Shown here piece after piece: positions 1-6,383 of a stretch of DNA of 6,383 nt. Each line of letters opens with the position of its first letter. The first letter of the stretch is position 1. The notes beneath the pieces were generated by a model. It was not told where the DNA came from and ran no database searches. It was given only the letters and a program-made list of their open reading frames with translations. The stretch is from Rhodobacter sp. (lineage in GTDB: Bacteria > Pseudomonadota > Alphaproteobacteria > Rhodobacterales > Rhodobacteraceae): NCBI GenBank assembly GCA_013824045.1, contig PNND01000130.1, positions 1 to 6,383 on the forward strand, read 5' to 3'. A program made the translations under genes and the position numbers.

Positions 1-395
1 CGCGACAGTTCCAATTCGCTGCGCGGCGTGCGTTCAAGCTGGCGCAGTTCCTGAAACGCGGTGTTGAGCGCATCCCAGACTTGCGTGGTCAGCGCGGTGC
101 GGACGATGCGGCCGTTTTCACGCGCCGTGGTGATGCAGGAGGCCACGGAAGAGGGGTTGTCGTGATCGAAAAACAGGAAGCTTTCGATGTTGCGCTGGAT
201 CGGATCGCCGTATTTCTTGGCGAAGGCATCAGCATTGCCCGATGCCTGCAAGAGCGAATCCCATTCGTTGCGGTATCCGGCGGCAGAGGGCAGCAGGGCG
301 ATGCGCGAGCCTACCTCAAGTAAACGGGCGGCGGTTTCGGCGCGCTCCATATAGCGGGCGATCCAGAACAGGTTGTCGGCGGTCCGGCTTAGCAT
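1..395 (-). CDS. Alpha-E domain protein (DUF403 family), C-terminus cut by window edge
   Basis: The 131 visible residues begin MLSRTADNLFWIARYMERAE, the characteristic opening of alpha-E proteins, an all-helical family (DUF403). No signal peptide or membrane segment is visible, so it is probably cytoplasmic. The family has no established biochemical activity; its near-constant association with type 2 circularly permuted ATP-grasp genes suggests it works with that enzyme. The start is the ATG at 395-393: the nearby ATG at 400-398 reads into a stop after three codons. A GGAG ribosome-binding motif (409-406) overlaps the stop region of the upstream gene, and only 7 bases separate the two genes, so they form an operon. 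The family is usually about 300 residues or more, so more than half lies beyond position 1. Family assignment is confident; function is inferred from context only. Confidence 0.9.
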   Translation of the reverse strand, partial: MLSRTADNLFWIARYMERAETAARLLEVGSRIALLPSAAGYRNEWDSLLQASGNADAFAKKYGDPIQRNIESFLFFDHDNPSSVASCITTARENGRIVRTALTTQVWDALNTAFQELRQLERTPRSELELS

Positions 396-402
396 GTCAT
401 TC

Positions 403-1815
403 TCACTCCGCCAGCACCCAAGTATCCTTCACCCCGCCCCCTTGGGAGGAGTTGACCACCAGTGATCCTTCGGTCAGCGCGACGCGGGTCAGCCCGCCGG
501 GGACCAACTCGATGCGTTCCCCCACAAGGCAATAGGGCCGCAGGTCGACATGGCGCGGGGCCACGCCTTCGGCCACGAAGGTGGGGGTGGTCGATAGCGC
601 CAGTGTGGGCTGGGCGATGTAGTTGCCGGGATCGGCAAGCACCTTGGCGCGGAACATTTCCACCTCTGCCTTGCTGGCCTTGGGGCCGACGAGCATGCCA
701 TAGCCGCCGGAGCCGTGAACTTCCTTAACGACCAGTTCGCAAAGGTTGTCGAGGACATAGCCGAGATCGTCCGGCTTGCCGCATTGCCAAGTGGGCACGT
801 TTTGCAGGATCGGTTCTTCGCCCAGATAGAAGCGCACCATATCGGGGACGAAGGTATAGACGGCCTTGTCATCCGCCACGCCCGCGCCGGGGGCGGAACA
901 GAGGCTGACGCCGCCGGAGCGGTAGACATCCATCAACCCTGGCACGCCCAGCGCGGAATCGGGGCGGAAGCAGAGCGGATCGATGAAAGCGTCGTCGATC
1001 CGGCGATAGATCACGTCCACGCGTTTCGGGCCTTCGGTCGTGCGCATCCAGACGAATTCGCCTTCGACGAACAGATCCTGCCCTTCAACCAGTTCGATGC
1101 CCATCAGATCGGCAAGGAAGCTGTGTTCGTAATAGGCGCTGTTGAAGGGCCCCGGGGTGAGCAGGACGATGGTCGGTTCCTTGGTGCATTTCGCGGGGGC
1201 GACAGAGGCGAAGGTGCGGCGCAGGATTTCGGGGTAGCGGTCCACGGGTTCGATCCGGTTGCCACGGAACAGGTCGGGGAACATCCGCATCATGATTTCG
1301 CGGTTTTCCAGCATGTAGCTGACGCCGGATGGGGTGCGGCAGTTGTCTTCCAGCACGAAGAAATCTTCCGGCCCGGTGCGGACGATGTCGATGCCGACGA
1401 CATGGGAATAGACGCCCTTGGGCGGCTTGATCCCGGCGACGGCCTTTTCATAGGCCTCGTTCTGATAGACCAGCCGGGCGGGTATGCGGCCGGCGCGGAC
1501 GATCTCGCCCCGCCCATAAACATCGACGAGGAAGGCGTTCAGCGCGCGGGCGCGTTGCTTGATGCCCTTTTCCAGCTTGGCCCATTCCGACCCGGTAAAG
1601 ACGCGCGGGAACATATCGAAGGGGATCAGCCGGTCCGGATCGCCGCCTTCGCCATAGACGGCGAAGGTGATGCCGATACGACGGAAAAGCTCCTCGGCCT
1701 CGGCCTGTTTGAGGGTTCTGAGTTCGGCCGGCATGGCGTTCATCCAGTCTTCCAGCCGCGCATAGGGCGCGCGGACTTTGCCGCCGTGATACATCTCGTT
1801 GAAGTATTGCGTCAC
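403..1815 (-). CDS. Circularly permuted type 2 ATP-grasp protein (DUF404/DUF407), predicted amidoligase
   Basis: This 470-residue protein belongs to the circularly permuted type 2 ATP-grasp family. Visible hallmarks, numbered from the chosen start, are FFVLEDNCRTPSGVSYMLEN (152-171), VIYRRIDDAFIDPL (268-281), VVKEVHGSGGYGM (362-374, with K364), HVDLRPYCLVGERIELVPGG (422-441) and VVNSSQGGGVKDTW (453-466). ATP-grasp enzymes join a carboxylate to an amine through an acyl-phosphate. Comparative genomics predicts that this subfamily makes or attaches peptides, but substrates are unknown. I chose the GTG at 1815 because an AGGGG motif lies 8 bases upstream and the protein then begins TQYFNEMY, close to the family's usual opening. 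The GTG at 1821 has the same motif only 2 bases away. A longer reading from a TTG at 1920 adds 35 residues unlike the family. It is the first visible gene of an operon with the alpha-E gene and diverges from the exonuclease gene. Confidence 0.93.
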   Translation of the reverse strand: MTQYFNEMYHGGKVRAPYARLEDWMNAMPAELRTLKQAEAEELFRRIGITFAVYGEGGDPDRLIPFDMFPRVFTGSEWAKLEKGIKQRARALNAFLVDVYGRGEIVRAGRIPARLVYQNEAYEKAVAGIKPPKGVYSHVVGIDIVRTGPEDFFVLEDNCRTPSGVSYMLENREIMMRMFPDLFRGNRIEPVDRYPEILRRTFASVAPAKCTKEPTIVLLTPGPFNSAYYEHSFLADLMGIELVEGQDLFVEGEFVWMRTTEGPKRVDVIYRRIDDAFIDPLCFRPDSALGVPGLMDVYRSGGVSLCSAPGAGVADDKAVYTFVPDMVRFYLGEEPILQNVPTWQCGKPDDLGYVLDNLCELVVKEVHGSGGYGMLVGPKASKAEVEMFRAKVLADPGNYIAQPTLALSTTPTFVAEGVAPRHVDLRPYCLVGERIELVPGGLTRVALTEGSLVVNSSQGGGVKDTWVLAE

Positions 1816-1823
1816 CGTCACCG

Positions 1824-1828
1824 CCCCT
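1824..1828 (-). promoter_or_regulatory. Ribosome-binding site that decides the ATP-grasp start
   Basis: On the minus strand this reads AGGGG, with 8 bases to the GTG at 1815 but only 2 to the alternative GTG at 1821. The spacing supports 1815 as the main start. The two GTG codons are separated by one ACG codon, so the proteins would differ by only two residues. Confidence 0.5.
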
Positions 1829-1904
1829 GCGCCATCCCACAGGCAGAGTAAATCAGGCGATCTTGCGGGGGGGAAGCGTTTCATCCGGCTGAATTGGGTG
1901 CAGC

Positions 1905-1920
1905 TTGAGCATATGCCCAA
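1905..1920. promoter_or_regulatory. Near-perfect 16-base palindrome in divergent spacer, candidate operator
   Basis: The sequence TTGAGCATATGCCCAA matches its own reverse complement at 7 of 8 pairs; the only mismatch is 1908 against 1917. It lies in the 160-base spacer between the divergent ATP-grasp (start 1815) and exonuclease (start 1976) genes, 89 bases from the former and 55 from the latter. That is a typical position for a dimeric regulator serving one or both promoters. I cannot name the regulator and see no convincing -35/-10 pair on either strand. A palindrome of this size can occur by chance, so the operator role is inference. Confidence 0.35.
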
Positions 1921-1975
1921 AATACAGGCGAAATCAGTGGCTGGCGTTGGGTTGGCGCGGCGCTAACTTGGGGAT

Positions 1976-2992
1976 ATGGCGCGAAATCCCGTCCTGACCT
2001 TCACTGACCGGGGCATTTACTGCCCGGATGGTGATTTTTTCATCGACCCGTGGCGACCGGTGGACCGGGCGCTGATCACGCATGGCCATTCCGACCATGC
2101 TCGCTGGGGGCATAAACGATACCTTGCCACGCATCAGGCGCTGCCGGTGATGCGGCACAGGTTGGGGCAAATCGAGGCGGTGGGGATCGCCTATGGCGAG
2201 CGGGTGCAGATCGGCGGGGTGACGGTGAGTTTTCACCCGGCGGGGCATGTGCCGGGATCGGCGCAGATCGCGGTGGAGCGGCAGGGCGAGGTGTGGGTCG
2301 TGTCAGGGGATTACAAGGTGGAGCCCGATGGGCTGGCCGAGGGGTTTGCCCCCATCCGGTGCCATGCCTTCATCAGCGAATGCACCTTTGGCCTGCCGGT
2401 GTTTCGTTGGCAGCCGCAAGAGCGGGTGATGGCGGAGATCACCCGGTGGTGGGCGGCCAACGCGGCGGCGAGAAAAGTGTCGATCCTTGGGGCCTATAGT
2501 TTCGGCAAGGCGCAGCGGTTGATGGCGGGGGTGGAGCCCATCGGCCCGATCCTGACTCATGGCGCAGTGGAGGAGATTACGGCGATCCTGCGGGCGCAGG
2601 GCTATGCGCTGCCTGAAACGGTGCGGGCAGTTGCGGGGGTGGATGGAAAGACACATCCGGGTGCCTTGGTGATTGCGCCGCCTTCGGCGCTGGGGTCGGC
2701 TTGGGCGCGGAAGTTCGGGCCTGCGGAGGAAGCCTTTGCCAGCGGCTGGATGGCGGTGCGCGGCATTCGCCGCCGCCGATCCTTGGGGGCGGGGTTCGTG
2801 GTGTCTGACCATGCCGATTGGGACGGGCTGAATGCGGCGATCCGGGCCACGGGGTGCGAGCGGGTTTTCGTGACCCATGGCTACACCGCGCCGTTCCGGC
2901 GCTGGCTTTCGGAACAGGGCTATGATGCGGGGATCGTGGCGACGGAGTATGGGGAGGAGGTCGAAGAGCTCCCCACCGAGGGCGCGGCATGA
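1976..2992 (+). CDS. Ligase-associated DNA exonuclease (metallo-beta-lactamase/beta-CASP fold)
   Basis: This 338-residue protein has the metallo-beta-lactamase metal site. HGHSDH at 36-41 supplies H36, H38, D40 and H41; HPAGH ends at H91; SGD includes D112. Late histidines occur in SDHADW (H279) and THG (H301), and the conserved ISECTFG lies at 133-139. Length and motifs match the family of bacterial exonucleases encoded beside ATP-dependent DNA ligases, related to the SNM1/CPSF73 beta-CASP nucleases. It is expected to trim DNA ends with bound metals before sealing by the ligase. The ATG at 1976 is the first possible start, because an in-frame TAA sits at 1964-1966. Its ribosome-binding site is poor: GGGG with only 2 bases of spacing. 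Its stop overlaps the ligase start (ATGA, 2989-2992), implying translational coupling. No signal peptide is seen; it is cytoplasmic. The exact metal ligands are inferred from family patterns. Confidence 0.93.
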   Translation: MARNPVLTFTDRGIYCPDGDFFIDPWRPVDRALITHGHSDHARWGHKRYLATHQALPVMRHRLGQIEAVGIAYGERVQIGGVTVSFHPAGHVPGSAQIAVERQGEVWVVSGDYKVEPDGLAEGFAPIRCHAFISECTFGLPVFRWQPQERVMAEITRWWAANAAARKVSILGAYSFGKAQRLMAGVEPIGPILTHGAVEEITAILRAQGYALPETVRAVAGVDGKTHPGALVIAPPSALGSAWARKFGPAEEAFASGWMAVRGIRRRRSLGAGFVVSDHADWDGLNAAIRATGCERVFVTHGYTAPFRRWLSEQGYDAGIVATEYGEEVEELPTEGAA

Positions 2993-4587
2993 AGGACTTC
3001 GCCGCCCTTTTTGCCGCGCTGGATGGCACCACCAAGACATCCGCCAAGGTGGCGGCGCTGACGGAGTATTTCCAGACGGCACCTGAAGCGGACCGGGTCT
3101 GGACCATCGCGCTGTTGTCTGGGCGGCGGCCGAAGCGGAGTGTGACGTCAACCGAGTTGCGGGAATGGGCGGCGGAGGCGGCAGGGATGCCGCTTTGGCT
3201 GTTCGAGGAAAGCTATGCGATGGTGGGCGATCTGGCCGAGACCATCGCGCTGATCCTGCCTGTGGCCGAGGGAGCGGAGGCGCCGTCGCTGTCAGCGATC
3301 ATCGCTGAGTTGACGCAGTTGACCGGGCAAGGCGGTGAGGTGCGAAAGGCGGCGATCCTGGCCTATTGGGCGCGGCTTGGCCCGACGGAGCGGCTGTTGT
3401 TCAACAAGCTGATCACGGGCGGGTTCCGGATGGGGGTGAGCCAAGGCTTGATGACGCGCGCGCTGTCGACCGCGACGGGGGTGGATGAGGCGGTGCTGGC
3501 GCATCGGTTGATGGGAGATTGGTCGCCCCAGACCATGCCATTCGAGAGGCTGGTGCGGGAGGATGCGTCAGGGTCGGCGTCGCGGCCTTATCCCTTTGCG
3601 CTGGCGGCCCCTTTGGAAGAGGGGCCGGAGACCTTGGGCGATCCGGGCGGGTGGCGGGCGGAGTGGAAATGGGATGGTATCAGGGGGCAGTTGATCCAGC
3701 GGGCGGGGGCCTTTGCCCTGTGGTCGCGGGGCGAGGAGTTGATCACCGACCGGTTTCCCGAATTCGCGCCTCTGGCAGATTTCCTGCCGCCCGGAACGGT
3801 GATTGATGGTGAGGTGCTGGCCTGGGACCATCAGGCGGGGCGGCCCCTGCCCTTTGCCGATCTGCAAAAGCGGATCGGGCGCAAGACGGTGCCCAAAAAG
3901 CTGCTGGTTGAGGCCCCTGCCCTGATGCTGGCCTATGACCTGTTGGAGGATGCGGGGCAGGATCTGCGGGATCGGCCCTTTGGCGAGCGGCGGGCGCGGC
4001 TAGAGGTGCTGGTGGCGGGGCTGCCGGAGGGGATGCCCCTGCGCCTGTCACCGGCGATCGGGTTTGAAAGCTGGGACGGTCTGACGGCGAAGCGGCAGGC
4101 CGCGCGGGAGATGCGGGCCGAGGGGGTGATGCTGAAACGCGCGGCGTCGCCCTATCATGTGGGGCGCAAGCGCGGGGATTGGTGGAAGTGGAAGCTGGAC
4201 CCGTGGACGGTGGATGCAGTGATGATCTATGCGCAGGCGGGGCATGGGCGGCGGGCGAACTTGTATACCGACTTCACCTTTGCGGTGCGCGATGGCAATG
4301 CGCTGGTGCCGTTCACTAAGGCCTATTCGGGCCTAACGGATGCCGAGTTCGGTGAGATCACCCGATGGGTGCAGAAGAACACGCTGGAACGGTTCGGCCC
4401 GGTGCGGCGGGTGCCGCCGGAACTTGTGTTTGAGATCGGGTTCGAAGGGATACAGGAAAGCCCGCGCCACAAATCAGGGATCGCGCTGCGCTTTCCCCGG
4501 ATGATCCGCTGGCGGCGCGACAAGCCGGTGGACGAGATCGATACGCTGGAGGGTTTGCGCGACCTGCTGCGGGTCTCGCGCGGGTGA
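2989..4587 (+). CDS. ATP-dependent DNA ligase (exonuclease/Lhr-cluster type, 'cisplatin damage response' family)
   Basis: This 532-residue protein seals DNA nicks through a lysine-AMP intermediate. Residues 1 to about 200 form the helical N-terminal DNA-binding domain. The nucleotidyltransferase core follows with motif I EWKWDGIRG (225-233, catalytic K227), motif Ia SRGEE (246-250), motif III IDGEV (272-276, E275), motif IIIa AYDLLED (315-321), motif IV EGVMLKR (378-384) and motif V WWKWKLD (398-404). From about 404 onward is the OB-fold domain, including RFPRMIRW (501-508). All nucleotidyltransferase motifs look intact. No polymerase or nuclease domain is fused, so it is not LigD. The ATG overlaps the exonuclease stop, and GAGGG (2978-2982) stands 6 bases upstream. 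Family annotation ties it to cisplatin or crosslink damage. It would be accessory to the essential NAD-dependent LigA, expected elsewhere in the genome. Confidence 0.95.
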   Translation: MKDFAALFAALDGTTKTSAKVAALTEYFQTAPEADRVWTIALLSGRRPKRSVTSTELREWAAEAAGMPLWLFEESYAMVGDLAETIALILPVAEGAEAPSLSAIIAELTQLTGQGGEVRKAAILAYWARLGPTERLLFNKLITGGFRMGVSQGLMTRALSTATGVDEAVLAHRLMGDWSPQTMPFERLVREDASGSASRPYPFALAAPLEEGPETLGDPGGWRAEWKWDGIRGQLIQRAGAFALWSRGEELITDRFPEFAPLADFLPPGTVIDGEVLAWDHQAGRPLPFADLQKRIGRKTVPKKLLVEAPALMLAYDLLEDAGQDLRDRPFGERRARLEVLVAGLPEGMPLRLSPAIGFESWDGLTAKRQAAREMRAEGVMLKRAASPYHVGRKRGDWWKWKLDPWTVDAVMIYAQAGHGRRANLYTDFTFAVRDGNALVPFTKAYSGLTDAEFGEITRWVQKNTLERFGPVRRVPPELVFEIGFEGIQESPRHKSGIALRFPRMIRWRRDKPVDEIDTLEGLRDLLRVSRG

Positions 4588-4597
4588 GGCGTCGGCA

Positions 4598-4665
4598 GCG
4601 GGGGTTTTGCACCCCATCGTCCATCGGGTCTTGAACCAATGGCGACTCCGATGGCCAACCCCCGC
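4598..4665 (+). terminator. Nested inverted repeats after the ligase gene, possible terminator or 3' UTR element
   Basis: A perfect 9-base inverted repeat, GCGGGGGTT (4598-4606) with AACCCCCGC (4657-4665), encloses a 7-base one, CCATCGG (4621-4627) with CCGATGG (4648-4654). An alternative short hairpin pairs GGGG (4601-4604) with CCCC (4612-4615). It starts 11 bases after the ligase stop and could end or stabilise the exonuclease-ligase transcript. There is no clean run of T after the stem, so it is not a textbook intrinsic terminator. The A/G-rich tail that follows (about 4666-4688, including GGATATTTGAACAG) resembles, from memory, a module repeated between genes in Rhodobacteraceae. The rest of the 4588-4784 spacer holds a weak hairpin at 4711-4731 and the next gene's ribosome-binding site. 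Confidence 0.4.
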
Positions 4666-4773
4666 AGGATATTTGAACAGAGAAGATGCAGGCGATGGGA
4701 TTGCGCCGAAGTGAAGGAGCTTCCCTTGCACCTTTGGGCCTTGGCGCACTAGATGGAGGGCAAGCTTATGCAT

Positions 4774-4777
4774 GAGG
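4774..4777 (+). promoter_or_regulatory. Ribosome-binding site of the oligoendopeptidase gene
   Basis: GAGG lies 7 bases before the ATG at 4785. Two other ATGs close by (4768 and 4772) open frames that hit stops within a few codons, so this motif and the frame together fix the start at 4785. Confidence 0.6.
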
Positions 4778-4784
4778 TTTTCCT

Positions 4785-6383
4785 ATGACGCTTCCCCTGC
4801 CCCGTCCGGTTTTTGATGCAAATGCCACTGGTGGGGGCCTCGGCAAGTTGCCCGACTGGGATTTGACGGATCTCTATGCCGCCCCGGATGCACCGGAATT
4901 TTCACGTGATATGGCGTGGCTTGAGAAGGCCTGCGCTGATTTCGCGGGGCAGTATGAGGGCAAGCTGGCTAGCCTTGACGCGGCCGGGTTGCTGGCCTGT
5001 GTTCTGGCCTATGAGCAGATCGACGTGGTGGCTGGGCGGATCATGTCCTTCGCCGGCCTGCGCTATTACCAGAACACGATGGACAGCGACCGTGCCAAGT
5101 TCATGGCCGATGCGCAGGACCGGATCACCACCTTCACCACGCCGCTGGTGTTCTTTAGCCTTGAATTCAACCGGCTGGATGAGGGGCATCTGACCGGCCT
5201 TTTGGCGCAGAACGCGGATCTTGCGCGCTACAAGCCGGTGTTCGACCGGATGCGGGCGATGCGGCCCTATCAGCTGTCGGATGAGTTGGAAAAGTTCCTG
5301 CATGACAATTCGGTCGTGGGGGCGAGCGCGTGGAACAAGCTGTTTGACGAGACGATGGCCGGGCTGATGTTCACCGTCGCGGGTGAGGAGGAAGAGCTTA
5401 ACCTTGAGGCCACGCTGAACCTGCTGACGGATACCGACCGCGCCAAGCGCGAGGCGGCAGCGCGGGCGCTGGCGGTGGTGTTTGACAAGAATATCAAGCT
5501 GTTCTCACGCGTGCACAACACGCTGGCCAAGGAGAAAGAGGTCGAGGATCGCTGGCGCAAGATGCCCACCCCGCAGACCGGGCGGCACCTGTCGAACCAT
5601 GTGGAGCCCGAGGTGGTGGAGGCGCTGCGCAATGCCGTGGTGGCGGCCTATCCGAAGCTGAGCCACCGCTATTACCGGCTGAAGGCGAAGTGGATGGGGT
5701 TAGAGACCTTGCAGATATGGGATCGCAACGCCCCTTTGCCTATCGAGACGCCTAAGACCGTGGACTGGGATACGGCAACCGCGATGGTGCTGGACGCCTA
5801 TGGCGCGTTCGACCCGAAGATGGCCGATCTGGCAAAGCCGTTCTTTGAGCGGGGCTGGATTGATGCGGGGGTGAAACCCGGCAAGGCCCCCGGCGCGTTC
5901 GCCCACCCGACAGTGACGGCGGTGCATCCTTATGTGATGCTGAACTATCTGGGCAAGCCGCGCGATGTGATGACGCTGGCGCATGAGTTGGGGCATGGTG
6001 TGCATCAGGTTCTGGCGGCCGGTCAGGGGGAGTTGCTGTCATCGACGCCCCTGACGCTGGCCGAGACGGCATCGGTGTTCGGCGAGATGCTGACCTTCCG
6101 CAAGCTGTTGGACGGGGCCAAGTCGCAGGCCGAGCGCAAGACGTTGCTGGCGGGCAAGGTCGAAGACATGATCAACACGGTCGTCCGGCAGATCGCGTTT
6201 TATGATTTTGAATGCAAACTGCACGCGGCGCGGCGTGAGGGCGAGTTGACGCCGGATGACATCAACGCGCTGTGGATGAGCGTGCAGGCGCAAAGCCTTG
6301 GCGATGCGTTCGAATTTATGGACGGGTATGAAACCTTCTGGGCCTATATCCCGCATTTCGTGCATTCGCCGTTCTATGTGTAC
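4785..6383 (+). CDS. pepF: M3-family oligoendopeptidase F, C-terminus cut by window edge
   Basis: The 533 visible codons encode a zinc metallopeptidase of family M3 that cuts short peptides in the cytoplasm. An N-terminal helical region with DWDLTDLY near its start precedes the catalytic domain. The zinc site is HELGH at 400-404 (H400, E401, H404), with the third ligand expected to be E427 in LAETASVFGE. YIPHFVHSPFYVY (521-533) is the family's conserved late block, whose His and Tyr residues line the substrate pocket. The family is usually about 600 residues, so roughly 70 are missing past the edge; no internal frameshift is seen. There is no signal peptide; the first 20 residues are a short, Pro/Gly-rich leader. 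It is separated from the ligase by 197 bases with an inverted repeat, so it is probably its own transcription unit. A role in peptide turnover is known for the family; its natural substrates are not. Confidence 0.93.
   Translation, partial: MTLPLPRPVFDANATGGGLGKLPDWDLTDLYAAPDAPEFSRDMAWLEKACADFAGQYEGKLASLDAAGLLACVLAYEQIDVVAGRIMSFAGLRYYQNTMDSDRAKFMADAQDRITTFTTPLVFFSLEFNRLDEGHLTGLLAQNADLARYKPVFDRMRAMRPYQLSDELEKFLHDNSVVGASAWNKLFDETMAGLMFTVAGEEEELNLEATLNLLTDTDRAKREAAARALAVVFDKNIKLFSRVHNTLAKEKEVEDRWRKMPTPQTGRHLSNHVEPEVVEALRNAVVAAYPKLSHRYYRLKAKWMGLETLQIWDRNAPLPIETPKTVDWDTATAMVLDAYGAFDPKMADLAKPFFERGWIDAGVKPGKAPGAFAHPTVTAVHPYVMLNYLGKPRDVMTLAHELGHGVHQVLAAGQGELLSSTPLTLAETASVFGEMLTFRKLLDGAKSQAERKTLLAGKVEDMINTVVRQIAFYDFECKLHAARREGELTPDDINALWMSVQAQSLGDAFEFMDGYETFWAYIPHFVHSPFYVY

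Noticed and set aside
1267..1282. GAAC-N8-GAAC, resembling an SOS box of alphaproteobacteria
   Set aside because: The spacer is 8 rather than 7 bases and it sits inside the ATP-grasp coding sequence, away from any promoter.
715..1851. A 378-codon open frame on the plus strand, opposite the ATP-grasp gene
   Set aside because: It lies almost wholly antisense to a gene with clear family motifs. The product is low-complexity, Asp/Ala/Gly/His-rich and resembles no family; long antisense frames are expected in high-GC DNA.
1816..1920. N-terminal extension of the ATP-grasp protein from the TTG at 1920
   Set aside because: The extra 35 residues do not look like the family. The TTG overlaps the palindrome and lacks a good ribosome-binding site, while the GTG at 1815 has AGGGG at 8 bases.
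2303..3151. A 282-codon open frame on the minus strand, across the exonuclease/ligase junction
   Set aside because: The product is Arg/Pro-rich with no recognisable motif and is antisense to two well-supported genes.
4711..4731. Short hairpin GTGAAGG...CCTTGCAC before the oligoendopeptidase gene
   Set aside because: The stem has a bulged G and only 7 pairs, with no T-run and no match to a known riboswitch or leader; it could be chance.
4726..4755. TTGCAC and TAGATG with an 18-base spacer as a promoter for the oligoendopeptidase gene
   Set aside because: Each hexamer matches the sigma-70 consensus at only about 3 of 6 positions, too weak to annotate.

Overview
This is a GC-rich window with dense coding, strong G/C preference at third codon positions and short intergenic gaps. 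Gene content and protein style point to an alphaproteobacterium, most likely Rhodobacteraceae (Rhodobacter/Paracoccus/Gemmobacter relatives). The assignment rests on protein family resemblance and the look of the intergenic DNA, not on a database search. Five protein-coding genes cover almost everything; two are cut by the window edges. I see no RNA genes, insertion sequences, CRISPR arrays or phage genes.

Left part, minus strand (1-1815): a circularly permuted type 2 ATP-grasp protein (403-1815) is followed after 7 bases by an alpha-E domain protein (1-395, incomplete at its C-terminus). This is the core of a widespread but poorly characterised bacterial operon, predicted from comparative genomics to make or attach peptides by amide ligation. 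It often also carries a transglutaminase-like protein and a proteasome-type peptidase, which would lie beyond the left edge.

Middle (1976-4587), plus strand and divergent from the first operon: a metallo-beta-lactamase/beta-CASP 'ligase-associated' exonuclease and an ATP-dependent DNA ligase overlap by four bases (ATGA) and are surely co-translated. They are half of the four-gene repair cluster seen in many proteobacteria (Lhr-type helicase, metallophosphoesterase, exonuclease, ligase). The helicase and phosphoesterase genes do not follow here. The 160-base divergent spacer holds a near-perfect 16-base palindrome that could be an operator.

Right part: a 197-base spacer (4588-4784) with nested inverted repeats separates the ligase from an M3-family oligoendopeptidase F gene (4785 to the window end), which has its zinc site but lacks its last residues. 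No functional link between the peptidase and the repair pair is evident. Overall this is mostly ordinary chromosomal sequence. The points of interest are the incomplete repair cassette, the uncharacterised amidoligase operon and the structured intergenic elements.
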